Shown here one piece after another: positions 6,273-12,349 of a DNA stretch of 25,686 nucleotides. This DNA comes from an uncultured Clostridia bacterium (GTDB taxonomy: Bacteria; Bacillota; Clostridia; Oscillospirales; Ruminococcaceae): contig CAMVBT010000003.1 in assembly GCA_947165805.1 (NCBI GenBank), positions 1-25,686 on the forward strand, read 5' to 3'. The notes below the pieces were generated by a model. That model saw only the letters and a list, made by a program, of their open reading frames with translations, did no database searches and was not told the origin of the DNA. How positions within the stretch are numbered: the stretch's first letter is position 1; the number at the start of each line of letters is the position of its first letter. Made by a program: the position numbers and the translations under genes.

Positions 6273-6359
6273 TTTCCTAATTTTTTAGGAAATATTCAAA
6301 AAAAGTGTTGACAAATCCTAACACTTATGTTATTATAGATTTGGGTTAGGAAAACCTAA
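6273..6359. promoter_or_regulatory. Operator cluster of the lysis/lysogeny switch
   Basis: Operator 1 is a perfect palindrome, TTTCCTAA-TTTT-TTAGGAAA (6273-6292). A single CCTAA half-site (6317-6321) lies in the spacer of the rightward promoter. Operator 2 is TTAGG-AAAA-CCTAA (6346-6359), just after the rightward start site, with the half-sites in the opposite order. CCTAA/TTAGG is therefore the likely half-site of the repressor and/or the Cro-like protein. Binding at 6317-6359 would shut off the early operon. Confidence 0.75.
6308..6336 (+). promoter_or_regulatory. Early rightward promoter (PR-like)
   Basis: -35 TTGACA (6308-6313), a 17-bp spacer and -10 TATTAT (6331-6336). It drives the Cro-like gene and, as genes downstream are nearly gapless, probably the whole early/replication operon. 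The CCTAA half-site lies within its spacer. Confidence 0.88.
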
Positions 6360-6383
6360 ATATATAATATGGAGGTGATAAAG

Positions 6384-6611
6384 TTGCCGTCGATGGATTA
6401 TAGCAAATTGCTTGGTAGGATTACAGAAATTTGCGGAACAAGGGGCGCTTTCGCGATTGCTATGGGCATGGGCATTGACACTTTAGGGTGTAAACTTAAA
6501 GGTAAGAGCGCGTTCACGGCCGATGAAATCTACAAAGCTGTAGCATTGTTAAATCTGAATGTCTCTGATATTCCTACCTATTTTTTTGCCGAAGAAGTTA
6601 GTAAAACCTAA
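6384..6611 (+). CDS. Cro-like small DNA-binding protein (DUF739-like)
   Basis: 75 aa from a TTG start. TTG at 6384 is chosen because the SD GGAGGTGAT (6371-6379) sits just upstream; the ATG at 6369 precedes the SD and cannot use it, and an ATG at 6393 is a weaker alternative. The protein contains a compact HTH-like core (LLGRITEICGTRGAFAIAMG and on to about residue 60), with the pattern seen in phage Cro/DUF739 proteins. It is the first gene of the rightward operon, divergent from the S24 repressor, where Cro antagonists normally lie. It is expected to bind the same CCTAA/TTAGG operators and commit to lytic growth. Confidence 0.75.
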   Translation: MPSMDYSKLLGRITEICGTRGAFAIAMGMGIDTLGCKLKGKSAFTADEIYKAVALLNLNVSDIPTYFFAEEVSKT

Positions 6612-6643
6612 TCGGCTCAGACAACGAAAGCGAGGTGACCACC

Positions 6644-6868
6644 ATGTACAAAACGTCAGCAACAAGCGGCGAGCGCGTCCTGATCCTTGAAAAGCTCCGG
6701 CAGGGAATGACTGCTCCGGCTATCGCGTGCGAGCTCGGTTTTACTGTAGCCGCCGTGTGTATTATCAGAAACGAGGCTCTTGAAAAGGGCGAACTGAAAC
6801 TCAACGGAGAGGAGGAAGAAAATATATGGGCTATCCCACAAGAGAAGCCGTCCGCAGATACTGTGTAG
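6644..6868 (+). CDS. Small early protein with a helix-turn-helix-like segment
   Basis: 74 aa from the ATG at 6644, supported by GAGGTGA at 6632-6638. A GTG nine bases earlier would overlap the SD and is rejected. Residues about 14-45 (LEKLRQGMTAPAIACELGF and onward) read as a HTH of the kind used in small phage transcription factors: an RQGMT turn followed by IACELGFTVAAV. The C-terminus is acidic (GEEEEN). Its stop overlaps the next gene by 43 nt, consistent with tight early-operon packing. It could regulate early transcription or be an accessory factor; there is no family I can name with confidence. Confidence 0.65.
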   Translation: MYKTSATSGERVLILEKLRQGMTAPAIACELGFTVAAVCIIRNEALEKGELKLNGEEEENIWAIPQEKPSADTV

Positions 6869-7041
6869 CATACGACTTATTTACTTCAGGCACGACAGCG
6901 CAGTTCGAGAAGATGCTGGATATGGTTGACCTGCGTCAGCCGATAGCGAATGTAGCGACCGTGATCTGGGTATGCTCGGATACAAACAAGCATGCCGCGG
7001 AGATTGAGAACGATCTGCGTGAATTAACGGAAAGGGAGTGA
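6826..7041 (+). CDS. Small early protein of unknown function
   Basis: 71 aa. The ATG is preceded by GAGAGGAGG within the end of the previous gene, so the start is well supported and translation is probably coupled. The protein is mostly helical by composition, with a hydrophobic centre (ANVATVIWVCS) and charged ends, no Cys pairs and no signal peptide. I do not recognise the family. Its position just after the Cro-like and HTH genes is where phages keep host-takeover or anti-defence proteins, but nothing in the sequence proves such a role. Confidence 0.6.
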   Translation: MGYPTREAVRRYCVAYDLFTSGTTAQFEKMLDMVDLRQPIANVATVIWVCSDTNKHAAEIENDLRELTERE

Positions 7042-7045
7042 AAAC

Positions 7046-7192
7046 ATGGGCGAAAACGGAATGACGCCTGAGCTGTTCCAGCAGCTTTATTCAAAGCCTG
7101 TGCAGGAGCGCTTTTTCAAAGCCGTGTATGACGCGGTGCTGAGGGTGAGAAAAGAGAAGGAAGAAGAAAAGGAGAATGAAGATGAAACATAA
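7046..7192 (+). CDS. Very small charged early protein
   Basis: 48 aa, starting MGENGMTPELFQQ and ending in a highly charged Lys/Glu tail (RKEKEEEKENEDET). Its ATG lies 4 nt after the preceding stop, with AAAGGGAG as SD. The FQQLYSKPVQERFFKAVYDAV segment reads as an amphipathic helix. The stop overlaps the start of the following membrane protein by 11 nt, which argues that this is a real translated gene. Function unknown. Confidence 0.55.
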   Translation: MGENGMTPELFQQLYSKPVQERFFKAVYDAVLRVRKEKEEEKENEDET

Positions 7193-7346
7193 ACAGACGC
7201 TCTGTACGCTTGCTGTGGGGCTCTGTGTGCTCGTTTCAGCGGGGGCAATAGAAAACTACCCCTCGCTCTCACTCGCTCTTGTGGGAGCTTCTGCGTGGCT
7301 TGTGAGGGCAGGGGAGCTGTGGGGGGTAAAAGATGAAAATACTTAG
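7182..7346 (+). CDS. Small two-helix membrane protein
   Basis: 54 aa, starting MKHKQT. SD AGGAGAATGAAG lies directly before the ATG at 7182. Two hydrophobic stretches are visible, LCTLAVGLCVLVSAGAI (about 7-23) and SLALVGASAWLV (about 31-42), separated by a short polar turn (ENYPS), so it is likely a hairpin in the cytoplasmic membrane. It overlaps the genes on both sides, which supports translation. Similar tiny membrane proteins are common in Firmicutes phage early operons. The role is unknown; superinfection exclusion is one possibility, but only a guess. Confidence 0.6.
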   Translation: MKHKQTLCTLAVGLCVLVSAGAIENYPSLSLALVGASAWLVRAGELWGVKDENT

Positions 7347-7653
7347 GATACCGACTCGTGGAGAGCCTCACGCTGCCGAGATCGATTATACACTCGAAGC
7401 TATGCAGAATGAAGTTGGCGGGTACATAGAAGCCGTTCCGATATCACGCCTGCATCGTCTGATAGTGAATGAGGAAGGGAAGCTTGGTGCGTACATGTTG
7501 AATGTAAACGCGACGAACCTGTATCGCAGAACGACCGGCATTGATGATATCATCTTCGGGGACACATTTGTCACCTGTTTCGATGGTAATGAAGACTTCA
7601 CCGATTTGAGTGATGAGAGCATCGAAGCCCTTCTGGAAGAAATGAAAGGTTGA
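7333..7653 (+). CDS. DUF3846-like protein
   Basis: 106 aa. The start overlaps the membrane protein gene and follows the G-rich SD GGGGGG (about 7320-7325). The layout KILRIPTRGEP..., then EAMQNEVGGYIEAVPIS, then IVNEEGKLGAYMLNVNATNLY, then DDIIFGDTFVTCF fits DUF3846, a family frequent in phage and plasmid genomes whose members place a Gly-Gly-x-Ile/Val-Glu turn and a conserved IxGDxxV near the end. Biochemical function is not known. The tail (DLSDESIEALLEEM) is an acidic helix. It is part of the early operon. Confidence 0.75.
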   Translation: MKILRIPTRGEPHAAEIDYTLEAMQNEVGGYIEAVPISRLHRLIVNEEGKLGAYMLNVNATNLYRRTTGIDDIIFGDTFVTCFDGNEDFTDLSDESIEALLEEMKG

Positions 7654-7657
7654 TCTT

Positions 7658-8287
7658 ATGGCAGATAAGCCGATATACCGTGGGAATAAGCTGAATATTA
7701 TGGGTGTTCCTCGCCGTATGGGACAGCTCACTGATGAACATATACGGGATTTCTATGATATGCAGAAACGCGACGGTTACGCGGAAGAAGCCATAGAGGA
7801 GCTCGTAAGGACGGAACGGAAGTCCCGCGAGGAAATCGAGGTTATATGCGGAGTAAGAAAGGATGAAAAAATGATAGATAAAGAAACCAAGGCGAAGCTG
7901 ATATCGGATGCCGCGAATGGTATGACCTGCAATCAGCTCGCGGACAAGTATCACATGAGTGCGAAGGCTGTTGGGTATCATCTGACAGAGGCGCGGAAGA
8001 AGGGACAGATACCATTACCGAAGAGCGCCGCCAAAACAAAAAAAAAGCGCACGATTCACCCGGAGCCCGGATTGTCTGCCGGGAATTCTGCCGAACAGCC
8101 TGCCGCGAAAAACAGCACCTGGTTTGCGCTTTTGGAGGCGCTCAAACCTTTCGCTTTACTTGCTTTCGGTCCCACAACGATATTTGACAGCTGCGCCGCA
8201 AGCACGGAAAAGAAAGTAGCGCGCCTCGGCGTGCTCACACCTGAAGGAAAGAAGGTACAGATCACAATTGAAGAATACAGCGAATAA
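7658..8287 (+). CDS. HTH-containing early protein, possibly with an internal second start
   Basis: 209 aa. The ATG follows AAAGG at 8 nt. Residues about 76-113 (TKAKLISDAANGMTCNQLA onward, with HMSAKAVGYHL as the second helix) form a clear helix-turn-helix of the kind found in phage transcription or recombination factors. A Lys-rich linker follows, then a hydrophobic stretch (FALLEALKPFALLAFG, about 151-166). Methionine 72 (ATG at 7871) is preceded by AAAGGATGAAAAA and would give a shorter product starting exactly at the HTH, so two forms, or an old fusion of two genes, are possible. The 3' end overlaps the ParB-like gene by 20 nt. DNA binding is likely; the target is unknown. Confidence 0.65.
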   Translation: MADKPIYRGNKLNIMGVPRRMGQLTDEHIRDFYDMQKRDGYAEEAIEELVRTERKSREEIEVICGVRKDEKMIDKETKAKLISDAANGMTCNQLADKYHMSAKAVGYHLTEARKKGQIPLPKSAAKTKKKRTIHPEPGLSAGNSAEQPAAKNSTWFALLEALKPFALLAFGPTTIFDSCAASTEKKVARLGVLTPEGKKVQITIEEYSE

Positions 8288-9734
8288 AAAAGAAGCCCCG
8301 CAGCAGAGCAGCGGAGCCAAATCATCCAACACCAACAGTATAACAGAAAATACGAAAAATGTCAAGATAGTGATGCTGCCTATAGATGAGCTGTCACCTC
8401 ATCCGAACAACGTCCGCAGAGAACTCGGTGATCTTACCGAGCTGGCGGCGAGTATCAAGCAGAACGGTGTATATCAGAACCTTACTGTAGTACCGATCGA
8501 CAGCGGATACCGTGTCGTTATCGGTCATCGCAGACTGGCCGCTGCAAAGCTCGCAGGGCTCACAGAGTTACCGTGCGTTATCGCTGAGATGACTGAGCGC
8601 GAACAGCTTGAAGTCATGCTTATGGAGAATCTCCAGCGTGAAGGATTGAAAATCACCGAAGAGGTTAATGGCTTCGAGCAGCTCCGTCTGAGCGGCGCGG
8701 GTATCGGCGATATATCGAAGGCTACCGGATTTTCTGAGCGCTCGGTTCGCCGGCGTCTGAACTACGCCGACAAGATTGGCGTTACTGAGTTGATACAGGC
8801 CGAGACGAAAGCAGAGAAGGCCGGGCGTCAGATCACGCTTGACGAGCTTGACAAGGTATGTAAGATCCCGGACGAGGATGAACGGAAGAAGCTTATTGGT
8901 TCTCTCGGAACGCCGAATTTCCGCTGGATGTGTGAAACAGCGGAGAGCAACGCAAAGTACAAAAAGGCTAATGCGGAATGTGTAAAAATGCTCGAAGGGC
9001 TCGGGATCAAGCCGACAGATTATGCTAAGATGTATGCTCAATACGACACCAAGCATCGTATCTATAAAAATGTTTCTGATATCCTGAAGTTGAAACCTAC
9101 AACTCGTGCAGATATCATCGGAGAGCAGACGGAAACAGCTGTTTACTATGCGAACCCCGATTCGACGTCTACCTATTTGTATTTCTGTCTCGGCAAGCCG
9201 AACGCGAAGCAGGATAGCAAAGTCCCCGAACAGGACAAGGATAACGAAAAGCATGAGCAGGAACGCCGTATGAGGAAAGAAAAGCTGGATGCCGAATTCG
9301 AGAAGGCGTACAAGCTCCGCCACGAGCATATGAAAAATCTCAAAATAGATAACGTATCCGGGTATTCTGAGGAGATTGCTCATTTTCTCGCGGAAGCACT
9401 GTTGGATGATCCTTCCCCCAATTTTGAAGATGTGGCCGAGATCTTCGGTATTGATGCGGACGAGCTCGAATACGAGGATTTCAAAGATGAGCTTTACGCC
9501 TGCATCCAGTATCTGTGTGGAAAAGGAGATGCGAGAACATCCGCGCTCTGTATAGTTGCAAAACTCGCATGGGAAGACAACGCATACAATCCGTTCTATA
9601 CCTGTGAGTATGACAAGGATCGTGTAGAAAAACTGAAGATGCTGTACGGCTATCTCGATTATTTCGACTATGAGATTTCAGAAGCTGAGGAAGCACTGCT
9701 TGACGGATCTTCGGAGTTGTATATCAATGGGTAA
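8268..9734 (+). CDS. ParB-like nuclease/CTPase-domain protein
   Basis: 488 aa from a TTG start at 8268 with GAAGG upstream; no good downstream ATG precedes the domain. Residues about 33-125 are a ParB N-terminal domain: LSPHPNNVRR, a helix with AASIKQNGVYQNLTV, the GHRRLAAAKLAG motif and the ENLQREGL motif, which in ParB proteins form the nucleotide pocket. A HTH follows (about 137-165, DISKATGFSERSVRRRL). The C-terminal half is Lys/Glu-rich and helical and is not recognised. In phage replication modules such proteins are assumed to bind DNA, as partition, packaging or replication factors. No ParA partner is present, so a plain partition role is unlikely. It opens the replication block. Confidence 0.85.
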   Translation: MKNTANKKEAPQQSSGAKSSNTNSITENTKNVKIVMLPIDELSPHPNNVRRELGDLTELAASIKQNGVYQNLTVVPIDSGYRVVIGHRRLAAAKLAGLTELPCVIAEMTEREQLEVMLMENLQREGLKITEEVNGFEQLRLSGAGIGDISKATGFSERSVRRRLNYADKIGVTELIQAETKAEKAGRQITLDELDKVCKIPDEDERKKLIGSLGTPNFRWMCETAESNAKYKKANAECVKMLEGLGIKPTDYAKMYAQYDTKHRIYKNVSDILKLKPTTRADIIGEQTETAVYYANPDSTSTYLYFCLGKPNAKQDSKVPEQDKDNEKHEQERRMRKEKLDAEFEKAYKLRHEHMKNLKIDNVSGYSEEIAHFLAEALLDDPSPNFEDVAEIFGIDADELEYEDFKDELYACIQYLCGKGDARTSALCIVAKLAWEDNAYNPFYTCEYDKDRVEKLKMLYGYLDYFDYEISEAEEALLDGSSELYING

Positions 9735-9749
9735 TTTATAGGAGGTACA

Positions 9750-10376
9750 ATGTCTGAAGAAATCAAAGATCCTGTTATGTGCCCTTATTGTGGCAGCATC
9801 GAAAACGACGGCATCACCTGTAGATGGTGTCAAAATAAAATAACCGACGATTATGAAAGCGAGGAACAACCTATGAATGTAGAACTCAGATTTACAGGAC
9901 TTACCCCGAAACTGGCATTAAGGCTCATCGAGGTGGTAAACGAAAGCGGAGAACAGCCGGATATAGATATTCCGTCTCCCGCGCGTAATATCGCCCCCGC
10001 GGCTCCCGCACAGATGCCCGCACCTGCTCCCGTGCCGATGCAGAGTCCCGCGCCCTATCAGATGCCCGCACCGCCTACGGCTCCCACCGCTTTTGGCGCT
10101 GCACCTGCAGCAACGGCGGCATTTGGCGCGGTACCGACAGCACCGGCTCCTGTACAGAACTATCAGCCCGCACCTACAGCAGCTCCCACAGCACCGCCTC
10201 CGCAGTACGATGTTGAGATGCTCGGACGCGCGGCGGCTCCCTTGGCGGCAGCGGGTAAGCGTCAGGAACTCTATAATCTGCTTCAGTCCTTCGGCGTGCA
10301 GTCAATAAACGAACTCCCGAAGGAGCGTTACGGAGAAATGGCAATAGCATTGAGAGGATTGGGGGCTCAGATATAA
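9750..10376 (+). CDS. Zn-ribbon protein with long Pro/Ala-rich linker
   Basis: 208 aa, with GGAGG 5 nt before the ATG. Residues 11-27 hold a CPYC...CRWC zinc ribbon. Residues about 75-155 are a low-complexity region of Pro, Ala, Gln and Met (repeated PAP, APT and FGA units), surely disordered. The C-terminal 55 residues form a compact helical domain (AAAGKRQELYNLLQSFG...). It lies between the ParB-like protein and the DUF2800 nuclease and its stop overlaps the next start (TAATG). The linker resembles the tail of the SSB-like protein two genes on, including the shared PPPQY motif. It is probably a replication accessory or tethering protein. No named family recognised. Confidence 0.7.
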   Translation: MSEEIKDPVMCPYCGSIENDGITCRWCQNKITDDYESEEQPMNVELRFTGLTPKLALRLIEVVNESGEQPDIDIPSPARNIAPAAPAQMPAPAPVPMQSPAPYQMPAPPTAPTAFGAAPAATAAFGAVPTAPAPVQNYQPAPTAAPTAPPPQYDVEMLGRAAAPLAAAGKRQELYNLLQSFGVQSINELPKERYGEMAIALRGLGAQI

Positions 10377-11545
10377 TGCCGGAACAGCACGCACTTTTAT
10401 CGGCGTCGGGGGCGCACAGGTGGTTAAGCTGTACGCCCTCGGCACGGCTCGAAACACAATTCCCGGATAAGGGCAGTGAGTCAGCCACAGAGGGAACCCT
10501 CGCGCACAGCATAGCAGAGCTTAAATTAAGAAAGTATCTCGGGACTATATCCCCACAGAAGTACAGAGCTGAATCCAAAAAGCTGGCGGAGAATGAGAAG
10601 TATTCCCACGAAATGGAAACATATACAGACAGCTATATTGAATTTATAAAAGACAAGGCCGCTGAATACGCTACAAAGCCCTTTATCGTGCCGGAACAGA
10701 AACTCGACTTCTCGAATATAGTTCCCGAAGGATTTGGCACAAGTGACTGTGTTATGATCGGCTGCGGCAAACTTGTCATCATTGATTTCAAATACGGTCA
10801 GGGGGTTAAGGTTGAAGCTAAAATGAACCCTCAGATGCTGCTTTACGCGGTCGGTGCAGTAAATGAGTTTGCAATTTGCTACCCGATAAATGTTATTGAA
10901 GTCTGCATCTTCCAGCCTCGTATCGATAACATTGATACATATACCGTAACGTGGGAGTTTCTCGATGTATGGGCGAACGGTATCAAACCTATCGCGGAAA
11001 AGGCTTATAAGGGTGAAGGAGAGTTCAATCCAAGTCCTGACGGAAATGGGTGGTGCAGGTTCTGTCGTGCAAAGAGTCTTTGCAGAGCACGTGCTGCATT
11101 CTCCGAGAAACCGTACAAAAGCACGAACGGTGCGGCTCCCGAGCTCCTCTCCCGTGAAGAGATAGGCGAAATACTGAAACGCGCCGACGCTATCAAGAAG
11201 TGGATAGCCGATCTCGAAGAATGGTCGCTCTCGGAGCTCCTCGCAGGTAATGAGGTACCGGGCTGGAAGGCAGTCGAAGGACGGAGCGTTCGTCAGTTCA
11301 GCGATACCGACGCAGCGTTCAAGCACCTTGTCGATAGCGGATATGATGAAGCCGTTCTGTACGAACGCAAGCCGATCACGCTCACGGCGGTCGAGAAGCT
11401 CCTCGGAAAGAAGGACTTCGAGGCACAGCTTTCCGAGTTCGTCATAAAGCCGCCCGGAAAACCCACGCTTGCACTGGAAACAGACAAGCGTACAGCTATA
11501 ACAAACAAGACCACAGCCGCCGAAGCTTTCGGCTCCGCTGAATAA
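10376..11545 (+). CDS. DUF2800 protein, Cas4/RecB-like nuclease
   Basis: 389 aa. A PD-(D/E)xK nuclease layout is visible: H44 (GTLAHS), D124 (GTSDCV), D137 and K139 in IIDFKYG, and Q153 in NPQMLLYA. Cysteines C19 (WLSCTPS) together with C227, C230 and C236 (GWCRFCRAKSLC) are arranged as in Cas4/AddB iron-sulfur nucleases, with one N-terminal and three C-terminal Cys. The C-terminal 130 residues are an extra helical region. The enzyme is likely a DNA exonuclease that prepares ends for recombination-dependent replication, working with the neighbouring SSB-like protein. Translation is coupled to the upstream gene. DUF2800 assignment is from recall of family pattern; the iron-sulfur cluster is inferred. 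Confidence 0.85.
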   Translation: MPEQHALLSASGAHRWLSCTPSARLETQFPDKGSESATEGTLAHSIAELKLRKYLGTISPQKYRAESKKLAENEKYSHEMETYTDSYIEFIKDKAAEYATKPFIVPEQKLDFSNIVPEGFGTSDCVMIGCGKLVIIDFKYGQGVKVEAKMNPQMLLYAVGAVNEFAICYPINVIEVCIFQPRIDNIDTYTVTWEFLDVWANGIKPIAEKAYKGEGEFNPSPDGNGWCRFCRAKSLCRARAAFSEKPYKSTNGAAPELLSREEIGEILKRADAIKKWIADLEEWSLSELLAGNEVPGWKAVEGRSVRQFSDTDAAFKHLVDSGYDEAVLYERKPITLTAVEKLLGKKDFEAQLSEFVIKPPGKPTLALETDKRTAITNKTTAAEAFGSAE

Positions 11546-11562
11546 AGAAAGGAAGTAACAGT

Positions 11563-12270
11563 ATGAACAAGCCCACACAGGTAACAACAGGAGAAGTCCG
11601 CATCAGCTACGAGCATCTGCTTAAACCGTATGCACAGCAGCAGGGAGCGGAGCCGAAGTTCAGCGCCACGCTCCTTATCCCGAAGTCGGACATAGGGACA
11701 AAGCAGCGCATTGATGCCGCCATACAGGCGGCTATCGCTGAGGGAGTCGCAGGTAAGTGGAACGGAGCAAGACCGCCTCAGCTGCCTGTTCCGGTCTATG
11801 ACGGGGACGGCGTAAGACCTAACGGAGAGCCGTTCGGCGAGGAGTGCAAAGGTCACTGGGTCATGACGGCGAACAGTAAACAGCAGCAGGAGATCGTCGA
11901 TATGCAGATGAACCCGATCTTCGATACTACGCAGGTATATTCCGGTATGTACGCGAGAGTAGTCATAAACTTTTTCGCCTACAACGCCACCGGCAAGAAA
12001 GGTATCGGCTGCGGTCTCGGGCCTGTACAAAAGACCCGGGACGGCGAACCGCTCGGCGGAAGAATGTCGGCAGCTGAAGCATTCGGCGGCGGATCTGACA
12101 GCGTCTCGTATCCTGCACCGCCTCCGCAGTATCAGGCAGCACCTCAGCAGGCTCCGTCTAATCAGTTTTATCCTCCGTCCACACAGTACACAAACTATCC
12201 TCAGCAGGCACCTCAGCAGACACCTCCGCAGGCTCCGGGATTTGGCGATGACGCTTATCCGTTCGCTTGA
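11563..12270 (+). CDS. DUF2815 single-stranded DNA-binding protein
   Basis: 235 aa, SD AAAGGAAG upstream of the ATG. The N-terminal 165 residues match the DUF2815 (Enc34-type SSB) pattern: TGEVRISYEHLLKPYA, KFSATLLIPKSD, and later GMYARVVINFFAYN and GIGCGLGPVQKTRDGEPLGG. The last 60 residues are Pro/Gln-rich and disordered and end GDDAYPFA, which looks like the acidic aromatic tip of bacterial SSBs used to recruit partners. It should coat ssDNA during phage replication and recombination and probably recruits the polymerase, the DUF2800 nuclease or the helicase. It lies between those genes in the operon. High confidence for family, moderate for tail function. Confidence 0.88.
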   Translation: MNKPTQVTTGEVRISYEHLLKPYAQQQGAEPKFSATLLIPKSDIGTKQRIDAAIQAAIAEGVAGKWNGARPPQLPVPVYDGDGVRPNGEPFGEECKGHWVMTANSKQQQEIVDMQMNPIFDTTQVYSGMYARVVINFFAYNATGKKGIGCGLGPVQKTRDGEPLGGRMSAAEAFGGGSDSVSYPAPPPQYQAAPQQAPSNQFYPPSTQYTNYPQQAPQQTPPQAPGFGDDAYPFA

Positions 12271-12287
12271 TAATTATACGTTCTTGG

Positions 12288-12309
12288 AGGGGCTCCGTTT
12301 AAAGCCCCT
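12288..12309 (+). other. Hairpin in the leader of the polymerase gene
   Basis: AGGGGCT (12288-12294) pairs perfectly with AGCCCCT (12303-12309) around an 8-nt loop. No T-run follows, so it is not a standard terminator. It sits in the only sizeable gap (79 bp) between the SSB-like and polymerase genes and may affect mRNA stability or lower polymerase translation relative to SSB. Confidence 0.45.
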
Positions 12310-12349
12310 ACCCCAAACAAGCGCTTGAAATGACCCGAAAGGAGTTACT

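Noticed and set aside
7062..7184. - strand frame ending near 7087 over the small early genes
   Set aside because: No SD and low complexity (Ser/Phe runs) arising from the Lys/Glu codons of the real + strand genes.
10526..11587. 353-aa - strand frame opposite the DUF2800 gene
   Set aside because: Antisense to an intact nuclease with visible catalytic residues; no SD and no domain.
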